Positions 29,773 through 39,160 of a stretch of 64,000 nt of DNA are shown here, in pieces. The position numbers and the translations under genes are program-made. Each line of letters opens with the position of its first letter. Positions within the stretch are counted from its first letter, which is position 1. The DNA lies in assembly GCA_977006965.1 (NCBI GenBank), contig OZ345363.1, positions 1,860,001-1,924,000 on the forward strand. The letters are read 5' to 3'. Below the pieces are notes generated by a model. That model saw nothing but the letters and a program-made list of their open reading frames with translations. It ran no database searches and had not been told where the DNA came from. Source of the stretch: Phymatolithon calcareum (Eukaryota; Rhodophyta; Florideophyceae; Hapalidiales).

Positions 29773-32700
29773 GGCGATGTGGCCCGGCTGCTACCCCACA
29801 TCGCCCAAGGTCATCGTTCCAGCATCGGACTGCCATTCCACGGCAAAAACTTGCCCCTACTGACATCGACTGCACCAGTATCTTCGTAGCGGACATCAAG
29901 AAGGAATGCATGTCAAATCGCCCTCTTGGGTTTTGTGTTGACATTGGCGCTCCAAAGTCCGTCGTTGGGAAGCGTGAAATGAATCGCCTTCTTCACTCTG
30001 CCGGAAAGCACAAACGACAATTTCGTCGCTCTGCAAATCGCTTCCGCTTTGGGGATGAGTCTTTTCTCTCACTCGGCGTAATAACGCTGCCGCTACCAAC
30101 CCCTCCAGGCATTCCTCCCATCATGGTCGACTTCGATATCGTCGCACCAGAAATTCCGGCACTCCTCGGAATGGATATCCTGGATCGCCATCAACTGGTC
30201 GCCGATACTGTCTTTCATCGACTGGCCAAGAGATCAGCCCGCGAACTCGAGGACGGCCGCATGACATACGTCGACGAGTGGTTCATTCCGCTCATACGTG
30301 CACCAAGCCGGCACGTATACGTCCCGTTTGACAAAGGATCTCGGATTCACTTCACCCCGGTGCAGCTCCACAAGTTACATCGGCAGTTTTTCCACCCGTC
30401 TGCAGGTAAACTTTTCAACCTGCTTCGCAAAGCTCGTCCCGAGAATGCGACACCGGAAACACTAAAGATCCTCAAGGATGTCTCGAAGAGATGTGACCCG
30501 TGCCAGCGCATCCGTCCGGCACCAACTCGTTTTCGCGTTTCGTTTGGTACCGAAAACGCGCGCTTCAGCGAACGCATCTTAATGGACATTATGTACATCG
30601 GCTTTGATCCTGTCCTACACATCGTGGACGAATCGACTCGCTTTTCTGCCTCCCGTTTTCTTCCTGACGTGAGCACGTTTTCCATTTGGGATACCCTATT
30701 ACGCTGCTGGGCCACAATTTACACCGGCCTACCAGACCGCGTACTAGTGGACTACGGCAGTGCACTCCGAAAGAGCGAACCGTTCATTTCGTTGGCAGCG
30801 AGATCGAACGTCGAAGTGGAGTCAACCGGGAAAGAGGTTCACTCAAGCCTCGGCGTAGGAGAGCGGTACCATGAGCCGCTCCGCACTACGTTCCGCAAAA
30901 TGCTGCTTGACTATCCAAACCGTAACAAGCACTTACTCCTCCAGCTCGCCGTAAAAGCAATGAACGACACCCTCGGACCAGAAGGACTGGTGCCGTCATC
31001 ACTGGTGTTTGGCGAGTTCCCCAAAGTCTACACCCCATCCGAGATCCCCAAGGCACGTGATACCCTGGGAGAACGAGCAGCCATGATCCACTCTGCCCGT
31101 ACCGAAATGCAACGCATAATGGCGAAGATGCGAGTTTCCCGTGCACTGAAACACGCCGTCCCCAATGCAGCCGATCAGCCTCTTGAACCTGGCGATCAGG
31201 TTTTGGTCTGGCACGAGAAGGTCGTAAAACATCGGATCGGCGAATGGCTCGGCCCATTTACTGTTCTAGGCATGGATGGTGTCAAGAAGCTCGTGTACGT
31301 ACAGGATGCTAAAGTGGGGGCAGCTCGACCGTTTGGTATCGCACAGGTAAAGCGCTACAATCTACCTGTCGACATCGCACAAGCGCTCCTTTTAGACATC
31401 CACCACAGCCTCACGTACTTCTCCTCCACCGATGAAGAGGACTATTCCATCCACCTGACTGAAGTCATCGACCCAAAAGACCCCCGCGCCATATCGGCTG
31501 AGATGACCCGCGCTAAGCGTGACGAGATCAAAGGGCTACTTGATCGTGGGACATTCAGCGTTAGTCTCCGGGAGGAGGTTCCCCCGGATGCGAACGTGCT
31601 TCCTGGTCGATTTGTTCTCGCTATTAAGTCATCCGAGGATGGGCAGATCAAATTCAAGGCGAGATACGTTATCGGCGGGCATCGTGATAAGATGAAGGAC
31701 ATTATGGTCCTCAATGCGGCAACACTTCAGCCTCAGTCAATCCGCCTGTTGTTAGCGCTTGCAGCCATACATGGCTTTGACACCTGGACATCGGATGTAC
31801 GCCAAGCATACCTCCAGTCAGCGGAGCCGCTCTCGCGTGAGATTTTTATAACGAAGCCAGTCCCTGAGTTTGAACTACAGCCGGAGGAGTGTCTTAAACA
31901 ACTGAAGCCACTCTACGGTCTCTGCGACTCCGGCGACTTGTGGCACAAGACCCTCGATGAGCATCACCGTCACGACCTCGGCATGTCCCCATTCCGCTCC
32001 GACCCAGCTTTGTATAAGCTGATGTCGGATGGCCTACTCGTTGGCCTTAGCGGAGGTTACGTCGACGACCTGCTACGCACTGGGTCACGCGAATACCGCG
32101 AGAGATGCAAGATCACGAGAGAACGCTTTCAAATGGGGGACGATGAAGAGATTCCGTGCACGTTCAGCGGATTTTCGCTTGCTCGAAATAAGGACGGAAC
32201 ACTTGAGCAAAACCAGCACTTCTACCTCCAGAAGTTGGAAAAGCTGGACCTCACCTCCTCATTCTCCGAGCTCCGATCCATGAGGATGCGGCTCGCTTGG
32301 CTCGCAAACACACGCCCGGACTGTTTGCTCGACATCTCCCAGCTGGCCCAAGTGACCGAAGAGCGGTTCTTGTCAGATCGGTCGGGCATAATACGACAGT
32401 TGAACAAGGCTACTAGGTATGCCATCGACAATCGGATCTCGCTTAAGATCCCTAAGCTCGATCTCGACACTCTTCGCATCGTGGGTTTTGCTGATGCTTC
32501 GTTCGCAAACAACCACGACTTGTCAACTCAGCTCGGCCATATCTGCTTCCTATCGGATCGATACGGTAACTCTGTTCCCATCAGTTTCAAGAGCTACAAG
32601 TCCAAGCGAATCACTAGATCCGCGATGGCTGGTGAGGTGATCGCCTTTAGCGACCTCTTTGATGTGGCCGTGACTCTATCCGTGGAGCTCGGTGACATCT

Positions 32701-32978
32701 ACGGCAGGAAAATTCCTGTGCAGCTCCTCACTGACTCAAAGTCTCTCTTCGATGTCATCTCTAAGGGTTCCCGCACGTCGGAGAAGCGGATGATGCTGGA
32801 CATTGCTGCCGCACGCGAAGGTTTTCGCGACAAGGTCATCTCCGACATCGGATTCGTCCGCAGCTCTAAGAACTTGGCAGATGGATTGACCAAACCGATG
32901 TCCCAAGCGGCTCTTCAGGAGGTTGTTTCTTCTGGATTCCTAAACGTTCAACCCGAACAATGGATAATCCGGAACTAA
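29745..32978 (+). CDS. Copia-3 pol: protease, integrase, RT, RNase H
   Basis: Open from 29745 (after TGA 29742-29744) and overlapping gag by 28 bp in the -1 frame; the first ATG is 29910. Domains: protease FCVDIGAPKSVVG (about 29934, D-I-G for D-S-G); pre-integrase H plus CDPC; integrase D in LMDIMYIG (about 30583), D in VLVDYGSAL (about 30746) and E in GVGERYHEPL; RT with FKARYVIGGHRDK, WTSDVRQAYLQS, LKPLYGLCDSGDLW and GGYVDDLLRTG (about 32052-32080); RNase H GFADASFANN, SAMAGEVIAFSDL, LTDSKSLFDV and SKNLADGLTKPM. No stop inside, so this is the best-preserved element of the window. Confidence 0.9.
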   Translation, partial: TDAPIGFSLGRCGPAATPHRPRSSFQHRTAIPRQKLAPTDIDCTSIFVADIKKECMSNRPLGFCVDIGAPKSVVGKREMNRLLHSAGKHKRQFRRSANRFRFGDESFLSLGVITLPLPTPPGIPPIMVDFDIVAPEIPALLGMDILDRHQLVADTVFHRLAKRSARELEDGRMTYVDEWFIPLIRAPSRHVYVPFDKGSRIHFTPVQLHKLHRQFFHPSAGKLFNLLRKARPENATPETLKILKDVSKRCDPCQRIRPAPTRFRVSFGTENARFSERILMDIMYIGFDPVLHIVDESTRFSASRFLPDVSTFSIWDTLLRCWATIYTGLPDRVLVDYGSALRKSEPFISLAARSNVEVESTGKEVHSSLGVGERYHEPLRTTFRKMLLDYPNRNKHLLLQLAVKAMNDTLGPEGLVPSSLVFGEFPKVYTPSEIPKARDTLGERAAMIHSARTEMQRIMAKMRVSRALKHAVPNAADQPLEPGDQVLVWHEKVVKHRIGEWLGPFTVLGMDGVKKLVYVQDAKVGAARPFGIAQVKRYNLPVDIAQALLLDIHHSLTYFSSTDEEDYSIHLTEVIDPKDPRAISAEMTRAKRDEIKGLLDRGTFSVSLREEVPPDANVLPGRFVLAIKSSEDGQIKFKARYVIGGHRDKMKDIMVLNAATLQPQSIRLLLALAAIHGFDTWTSDVRQAYLQSAEPLSREIFITKPVPEFELQPEECLKQLKPLYGLCDSGDLWHKTLDEHHRHDLGMSPFRSDPALYKLMSDGLLVGLSGGYVDDLLRTGSREYRERCKITRERFQMGDDEEIPCTFSGFSLARNKDGTLEQNQHFYLQKLEKLDLTSSFSELRSMRMRLAWLANTRPDCLLDISQLAQVTEERFLSDRSGIIRQLNKATRYAIDNRISLKIPKLDLDTLRIVGFADASFANNHDLSTQLGHICFLSDRYGNSVPISFKSYKSKRITRSAMAGEVIAFSDLFDVAVTLSVELGDIYGRKIPVQLLTDSKSLFDVISKGSRTSEKRMMLDIAAAREGFRDKVISDIGFVRSSKNLADGLTKPMSQAALQEVVSSGFLNVQPEQWIIRN

Positions 32979-33030
32979 GCCTCCGCAACCCCATTTATTC
33001 CTCCCCTGGCACTGTAATCCCCTTTTCTTT

Positions 33031-34268
33031 CTACTTGTCCCTACCTTTGATACACCTCACATCCGTCACCCTCAAATCTTTCGCTCCATCCCCGCCGCAC
33101 CGCAGAAGCACCTCCGCCGTTAGCGCCAAGGGAAATTTTTCCTCTGAGTCGATTATGACGCTATTATTCGCGTCCACTACAACCGCGTGGTCCACACCCT
33201 TCACCTCTCGAAGGCGCACGACGAATACTCCGCTCCTTTTCGCTGCAAGAAGCTGGAACAGCGCCAGTCGGTCGGAGCTTTGAATTGCGCGCTGGACCTC
33301 CGGATCGCGCGAAGAGCGACATCGCGTTCGAGACTCCTTGGCGGCCGGCATAACCTCTCCCAGTGGAGCAAAGCTCGTGTACAGTCGTGGATCACCGTCG
33401 ACTATTTGCTGCACTAAATCGGCCACCACCTCACCACGCAACGCAAACACCGCGTTAATTATGGCCGCCTTGATGCAGTCGTGCGTACTCGCTGTCCTTC
33501 GCGGTGGGCCCGGAACGTCACGCCGCACGCCGGACTCCCACTGCACGGCATCACGAGCACTTATCCCGGACGTGATGACCGCCACCCCAGGATGGCGCTG
33601 CAGAAAGCTCAAAACTTGCGCTGCCACGGCCGCGCTGCGGTCCAACTCATCATCCCCTGGGGTACCACCGCGCGCTGGGATGAACACATCCGGCGTCTCA
33701 TTCCTTTTCGCTTCGGCCCGCGACCCCGGAATAGCGTACGTGCTGAAGATGATCGCCCCATTGCGCACACCGGCGAATAGTCCTTCATCCCATTGAATGG
33801 GGTGAAACGCCCCCATCTGCCACCTTCCTGGTCCGTCGCGTGCGGGACACCGCGCTTCAACACGAACCCTCCCGCGGCTTCGCTGTCATCTCCAACCGCC
33901 AGTCCTTCAACGAGCCAACGACCGTTGCTGTCGTACTGGGCTCGGGGTGCTCGAGCGTCTGGCGGGGTGTACAGTGCCGACGGAGAGCCGACCAGCAGCT
34001 CCAATCCGTTCCAGTGCTCCCCCTCCTCCGCGAACCTCACCGGCGCCACAGTCGGAGCTTCGCGGCGTGCCACAATGCACGCTGCACGTCGCACGAGACC
34101 ACGTTCCGCCCGGATGATTTCTTCTCGGCCTCCTTCCGCAGCACGCTTTGCCAAGCGCTCCCGTTGGCGCCACTTCTCGCGGCCGCCACCACGGCCTCCG
34201 CGCTTCTTTCGCTTCCGCTTCTGCTCCGCCGGAGCGCCGCCACCGCCATTATCGTCGGTGCCCTGCAT
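33031..34268 (-). pseudogene. Antisense ORF in Copia-3, putative papain-fold cysteine peptidase
   Basis: It lies between pol and the 3' LTR on the strand opposite to gag-pol. The N-terminal part (ATG 34268) is Gly-rich and strongly basic (KRKRKKRGGRGGGREKWRQR), NLS-like. It shifts to a second frame (ATG 33816, 261 codons, stop at 33031) at a G-run near 33810, where one more G would make a single protein of about 410 residues. In the 261-residue part, Cys114 (THDCIKAAIINA), His210 (GVDHAVVVDA) and Asp223 (VIIDSEEKFPL) fall in the order and spacing of papain-like peptidases such as OTU, C39 or Ulp types. This is recognition by pattern, not by homology search. It may be a captured host gene or a lineage-specific accessory ORF; it could also be inactive. 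Confidence 0.45.
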
Positions 34269-34571
34269 CTTGCGCCCGCACGCGCAAGACACTGTTTTGG
34301 TTCCCTGTTGTGTGCCGCTCTCTCGGCACAATGCGCCAGCGCGCGCTCATTTTGCTTTTATTCCCCTCCGACTAGTCGGAGGAGGCGCGGCGCACCACGC
34401 AATACCATGTGCGTTCCCCTTTTTGGGGAACGAAGAGCAGTGAGCAGTTCCCCGCCCGTTGGGTGACATGCAATGACCCGTTTCAAATTTTTCCCGCCCC
34501 CCCTTTTTTTGTTTCTTTGATATGTTTTTTTGATGATGTGTTGATGACCGTTTTAATCACACAGGCAGCCC

Positions 34572-34582
34572 ATGGGAGGGAG
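34572..34582 (+). promoter_or_regulatory. Copia-3 polypurine tract
   Basis: GGGAGGGAG ends directly at the 3' LTR start (34583). Confidence 0.75.
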
Positions 34583-34896
34583 TGTCAATCATACTCCCGA
34601 ATGGGTGCTTACAGGGGCTTTCACTCACCCGCCTCAGTGGCCGGCGAGTTCCTGTGTTATTTCATCCTGCTTCCCTTCTCTTCTTTTTCTCTCTCCCTGG
34701 TAGAACGTCTAACACTAAGTAAAAGCGACAAGCTACTTTGGTGTGCTGCGAAGGCATTGGCCGGAGCCCGTTCTCATTGTGAAGGCATAGGCCGGATCAC
34801 CTTTATTCCACCAACCCTTTTTCCCGCGCGACCATCCAGCCGGTCGATTGTACGACCGGCGGCTCACGCGAGGCACGAAGTGACCGTTTGACGACA
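34583..34896 (+). repeat. Copia-3 3' LTR (314 bp)
   Basis: Same ends as 27470-27782, with about eight or nine differences. Confidence 0.9.
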
Positions 34897-34901
34897 CTCA
34901 T
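34897..34901 (+). repeat. Copia-3 target-site duplication, right (CTCAT)
   Basis: Matches 27465-27469. Confidence 0.85.
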
Positions 34902-35680
34902 CGGGTGTTAATGTTTACCTTTGTAACGGTCTAATCACGACAAAGTCGAATTGGCCCATAACGTTGATAAATCGGGCCAAGGAGAAAATATTACACTAGT
35001 GTTCTGTGGTCAATAGGAGCTTTGCAAAGCTCTCGCAAAACCGGAGGCATTATTAATGGCTCTAAACGGTCAACTTATTGCAATAAGCTCCAGTTTTCCT
35101 CGGGAATGATCTGTTGCATAAAACTGAAGGCCTGCAGTTTTATGGAGCAGAGTATTCCCGATGAAATCTTGAGCTCCAGCTAAAGTAAGGTGCTATAAGA
35201 TGGCAAACGTTAACTTACACCTCGACGGGATTCATATCGATAGCAGTCCCGAGAATTTCCTTGCTTGGCGATAATTTCCCGGTTTCTCGGATGTCGCATT
35301 CTTTTGTATTGGAGCGAGGAGTGCTTTCTGCAAGTGCCGAGGCATGTACCGTAGCTGTAGCAACAGCAGGCCCCCTATGCAGCCGTAATCACGACTGCAT
35401 TCAGAGATGCGTTCACTTTCGGTATCGATGTGTGTAGTATAACGAAAATCTATTCACATGATCGGTAATGATATTTCGAAAAGTTTTCAGAAACTTTTCC
35501 CGAAGAGCACAAGTGTGTCTTATTGAGTTGCTTTTAGTGACACAGAAGAGCCAATTTTAAGATTTGTGACACTGAGCCATCGTTTCTTAGATTACTGACA
35601 CTGAAGTGCTGTTTTTCACATTAGTGACACTGACGTGCTGCTTTTCAATTTAGTGACATAGACGTGAAAATTAGTGACAG
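34902..35680 (-). mobile_element. DNA transposon with subterminal repeats, right part
   Basis: Right arm of the element broken by Copia-3. AGTGACACTGA-type repeats at about 35540-35680 mirror those at 27128-27280, and the first 80 bp align well between arms (CACGTCAGTGTCACTAAT, GAAAAACA). 34902-35500 has no coding frame. Confidence 0.6.
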
Positions 35681-36456
35681 GGAAAATATTTAGCCATTTG
35701 CGAAAGCTCAACCAGTGCCTGATTTGGCGCAGCGTTCGCAACGGCGTGAACATTTAAGTCGCCATTCGCACTGAGACCGAGACTAAGTTCCTTGGACATC
35801 CATATTTCGATGGGGGAAAATAATCGTGCGCAGGTGAGCAAATGTGACCTGATGTCTTCCCCGCTCGCTGATATCATTATCGCTCAGCGATGTCGTTCCC
35901 GTGCAGCGCTTCTCTTTTCGAAACTTGTCTTAACATTTTTAATGGAGCTACATATATATATACGTGCCATGATTCTTTAATTGGGATCGGTTTCTTTGGT
36001 TTTAACTTTATTTTACTTCTGAAAAAAGTAATTGAATACACTCTGAGGAAAGCTCAGGCTAAGCTTACTTGTAGTTGTGGTTCATCGCTACGTTGATAGA
36101 TGTTGCGTTAGCGTTTTCGAAGCTACTAAGCGTAGAAATGCTTGTAATGCCGTTCTGGGAGCGCACTGGAGGAGTGCTATCTCCCGGGAATGTTAGGATT
36201 ACACTTTTGAGAGAACTTTCGCCTTGATATTCTCCTTGGACTCGCTATTGGGCTCCATTTTTTCTTTTATTCGCTTTCGGCTCCTTCATATCAATGTCGG
36301 GAAGTCAGATTCACCGATTCACCATGAAAAATGGATATAGATCGGCGCAAAGGAAAGCGCAAGGCTCACGGGCTGTTCTTGAGGTTCGTTTTCAAAATGG
36401 ATGGACTTTCTTCGATTGCCAGAACGAAGAATTCCCGCTGATAGAGCGGCCGTTAA
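35681..36456. other. Non-coding stretch, no feature seen
   Basis: AT-rich with an (AT)n-like ATATATATAT run near 35950. No convincing gene. Confidence 0.4.
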
Positions 36457-36488
36457 AATCCCCGATCCTGCAGGTTGGATCGGGGATT
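36457..36488 (+). repeat. Perfect 12-bp stem hairpin
   Basis: AATCCCCGATCC, 8-nt loop, GGATCGGGGATT. It lies just upstream of the LINE-C poly-T and the MULE. Confidence 0.7.
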
Positions 36489-36496
36489 GTGGTACA

Positions 36497-36504
36497 GTTT
36501 TTTT
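36497..36504 (+). repeat. MULE target-site duplication, left (GTTTTTTT), within the poly-T of LINE-C
   Basis: Repeated at 37481-37488. MULE duplications are usually 8-11 bp. Because it is a homopolymer run the match is less diagnostic, but the TIR ends coincide with it exactly. Confidence 0.65.
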
Positions 36505-36815
36505 GAGGAAATTCGCTAAATGGCCACCAAAAGTGGTCAAAGTACGCTAAACATCCACCCAAGCCAAAACTACTACTCATCCGTTACGTGGAGCGCGGAC
36601 AGTTGCGTTTTTTGGAGGGAAAAGGGAAGTAGCTGCTACTTAATCTTGATCCAAGGTTTGTGCACATCCTCGAATTCGTCTGACAAGCCCAACGCACAAC
36701 GGTACCGCACTACTCACTCTGAAACCATGAACAAGAAGGAGCTCGTGCTACAGTTGAGCGACAACGTTGGATAAAGCTTCGACGATGTTGTTAACGTCGT
36801 GATCACCCACAACTC

Positions 36816-37003
36816 GTGGAGAGGCGCAACAAGCAGCATCTGACACTCATCTGTAGCCAGCACACAGCTTGCACCTTCCGCGTGAACGTCAGCGCGCTGC
36901 CGAGCGTCGGCGGTGTCAGGATCACCAAGTCAATCGGACACAGCACGGTCTGCATCGTTCTGGAGAGGAAGCTCTTCCAGCTGAGTGAACTCTTTACCTA
37001 TGC
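36816..37003 (+). pseudogene. MULE transposase N-terminal zinc-binding fragment
   Basis: Reads HLTLICSQHTACTFRVNVSA then VGGVRITKSIGHSTVC, the C-x5-C...H-x-C arrangement of the FAR1/WRKY-GCM1-type DNA-binding domain that precedes MULE catalytic domains. After about 37003 the plus-strand codons are antisense to the catalytic fragment. Confidence 0.55.
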
Positions 37004-37273
37004 GATGCCGAAGGCCAGATTTGTCGCCTGTCTGTTGGAATCATAAGTCGTTAGGGTGAAAAGATGTCCCTGAGTCACGGAGGTCAGGTGGGCCGCGTCA
37101 ACACTGACGAAACCGTTGTAGGCCGCCCAGGTGTCCATGGCGCCCTTTGAGCAGCAGAAAATGCTGTGAAGCTGCTGCCGTATCGTCCCAGAAAGAGGAT
37201 CTGTGGTGAGCGTGTACACTCCCCCGGGATCGCGCTGCGACCTCACCGCCTTCGACGACGGAGATGCTACCAA
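36998..37273 (-). pseudogene. MULE transposase catalytic fragment (first DDE aspartate)
   Basis: Minus-strand VSVDAAHLTSVTQGHLFTLT then TYDSNRQATNLAFGIA matches the MULE signature vvsvDgthLk...GvLl.A...D.N.q..PLAfaiv, including the first catalytic Asp. It lies in the opposite orientation to the zinc-binding part, so the interior has been inverted; the rest of the catalytic domain is missing. Confidence 0.65.
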
Positions 37274-37480
37274 TAGTTGCGACGAGGAGCAAAACCAGAG
37301 AGAATAGCGTACGCAATAAATTTCATGGTCGCATAGAGTGCTCTAAGAAACGGATGAGTAGTAGGTTCGGCTAGGGTGAGTATGATAGTATATTTTGTAA
37401 TGCGTGGGTAGTAGTATTGGCTAGGGGTGGATGTTTAGCGTACTTTGACCACTTTTGGTGGCCATTTATCGAATTTCCTC

Positions 37481-37488
37481 GTTTTTTT
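37481..37488 (+). repeat. MULE target-site duplication, right (GTTTTTTT)
   Basis: Followed by AATCAAAGTTTATTTAA, the LINE tail consensus. Confidence 0.65.
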
Positions 37489-37505
37489 AATCAAAGTTTA
37501 TTTAA
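37481..37505 (-). mobile_element. LINE-C 3' tail, left piece (continues at 44491)
   Basis: GTTTTTTTAATCAAAGTTTATTTAA corresponds to GTTTTTTTTGAGCAAAGTTTATTTAA of the intact LINE tail at 46755. The following AAGCCCCACAGACTTCC is found at 44495, after the TTAA element. Confidence 0.65.
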
Positions 37506-37517
37506 CTAAGCATCCAT

Positions 37518-38378
37518 TGTAACAAGGACATGCATGTAGCGTAAGTAGTGACAGCTTTGCTAGCTGTCAGCATGCACGTCTAGATGCTCCTGGAAGCATG
37601 CGAGAAATATCCAGAATATTCGAGCACATGCACTATTTCACGAATGCATTGCTGTAAGGAAATTTCTGGAGCTCTCTAGATAATTCTTATTTTTGTGTTT
37701 TATGATATTTGTAAGTTATGTATAAGTAATTCGATGCCTATATAAGGCATGCTCTAGTTCCGACTACAGTCGATCCTTGGTTTTTGCATAGACAATGTCA
37801 GCTACGCTGAGATTCAAAAATCGAGGTTATTCACGTATCGAAATCGTATCATATCGAAATTAAAAAAATGCAGCTCAAGATTACAATTTATGTCAACATT
37901 GAAGAAGCTGAGCTGTACCACATTGGGAATCCAGCCGATATTTGTTGGCGGAACAGCGTCATTGAGCACTTCCCGGCTGCACATCGCAATTGTTCACGTG
38001 CTCCATGCTGCCCAAGGGACTCCTCTCATAGAAAATCCCCAATGGTGGACGTTGAATACAGGAGGCCTAAAAATAATCAAAAAATAGCCTTTTGGTTTGA
38101 AGCTATAAATTTAGATATTCTATATTCGAGCATTCAGTAATCCTTTAGTTTCGCTAAAATTTCAGTCGAAACCGACCTGGGACAGGCATTCTGTATTCAA
38201 AAATCGAGGATATTCAAAAATCGGAGATGCAAAAATCGAGGATCGACTCTAGTGGACTGAAGCCAAGTACCAATCCAACCAAGTCAAGTGAGGTAAAGTC
38301 AACAAACCTCTACTAAGCTCATCTTGTCACTACCGATAATGTGGCTGTCAACGCTAAGCTCGATCAACATCCGTTTCG
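37518..38378 (+). repeat. Gypsy-1 5' LTR, containing MITE-2
   Basis: TGTAACAAGGACATGCATG...; 376 bp without the insert at 37767-38251. The terminal CA has changed to CG. Both LTRs carry an internal inverted repeat, TGACAGCTTTGCTAGCTGTCA. Confidence 0.85.
37767..38249. mobile_element. MITE-2, TA-flanked pogo/mariner-like element inside the gypsy LTR
   Basis: TIRs of about 24 bp: CAGTCGATCCTTGGTTTTTG on the left, GAGTCGATCCTCGATTTTTG on the right (reverse complement). TA duplication at 37765-37766 and 38250-38251. The other LTR keeps the empty site (GACTAGCGG at about 43887). 483 bp, AT-rich, no transposase; repeated AAAATCGAGG near the ends. Confidence 0.85.
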
Positions 38379-38379
38379 C

Positions 38380-38392
38380 TGGAAGCACCTGT
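38380..38392 (+). promoter_or_regulatory. Gypsy-1 primer binding site
   Basis: TGGAAGCACCTGT one base after the LTR end; complementary to a tRNA 3' end (AGGTGCTTCCA). tRNA not identified. Confidence 0.5.
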
Positions 38393-39160
38393 GTGGCGTC
38401 CAACGCCACTATCATACTCCTATGCAAATAGCTCCCTTCAAATTGTCATTGCAGCTTGCATTTACAGCAAGCCCTTACAGATAGCATTACAGTCATTACA
38501 GTACCGTAGGTTTCGATGCCAAGTCATCTTTGATCCAATTCTTTTTCCATAAAGGTCTCCGCTTCGCGGCGCCCTCGGCGTTTTGCCAGGGAACAACCCG
38601 ACCACAACCAGTGAGCCAACTTGTGCGATTAACAACCCCACAACCGGCCTACTTAGCGTCCGACTTCGGCACGTGAGTTTGCCAAACCGTGAAATTTGGC
38701 AATATTTTCATGGTTTCTGTTCGTGATTTATTCAAGGTTCGAAGACGTCGTTCCTGTTGTTGGTTTCTGTTCGGGGTTCGAAACCAACATTTGTTATTGT
38801 GATTCAAGACTATTGTTCAAGGTTCCAAGATCATTATTAAAGGTTCAAAAATCACTGTTTGTGATTCAAGTTTAAAGGTTCGTGTTGAGCTGTTGGAGGT
38901 TCGCGGTTCTTGTTTCCCAGAGTCGCGTTTTAAAATCTAAGAACACGACTGTGTCTGAGGGCTGGAGTGCCAGACAGTAGGTAATTCTCACCTGAGGGCA
39001 GGAGTGCCAGGTGAATCTCGAGGTTTTATTCTATGCACCGAGTATCCTCAACAATCACATTAGTCTATTGGGTGTCACCTGGGACGACCGACAGGGTCAC
39101 GGATTCGAGTAACGCTAATACGGGTTTGATCAGGTAGGAGAAAGATCCTCTTTGGTTAAA
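38393..39160 (+). other. Gypsy-1 leader, non-coding
   Basis: Between the PBS and the first gag ATG. Contains degenerate repeats of AAGGTTC/GGTTCGAA (38690-38910) and a short direct repeat, GGAGTGCCAG (38964 and 39007). Confidence 0.5.

Larger units (their letters stand above)
27470..34896 (+). mobile_element. Copia-3: complete Ty1/copia retrotransposon with an antisense gene
   Basis: 7.43 kb, with LTRs of 313 and 314 bp. Gag and pol are open over their full lengths in two frames. About 1.6 kb between pol and the 3' LTR is occupied by an antisense ORF. The LTRs differ at roughly eight or nine positions by eye, about 3 percent. The order protease-integrase-RT-RNase H makes it Ty1/copia, but the protein is distant from Copia-1 and Copia-2. 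Confidence 0.9.
36505..37480. mobile_element. Mutator-like element relic (MULE), 976 bp, with internal inversion
   Basis: Terminal inverted repeats of about 82 bp (36505-36586 against 37399-37480), starting GAGGAAATTCG and including TGGCCACCAAAAGTGGTCAA (20 bp shared exactly). Long TIRs and an 8-bp TSD fit Mutator-like elements. Inside are two parts of a MULE transposase on opposite strands meeting near 37003. Confidence 0.75.

Noticed and set aside
33793-34466. Two plus-strand frames of about 210 codons in the 3' part of Copia-3
   Set aside because: They are antisense to the putative peptidase ORF and Ser/Pro/Arg-rich low complexity; the minus-strand reading has the protein-like pattern.
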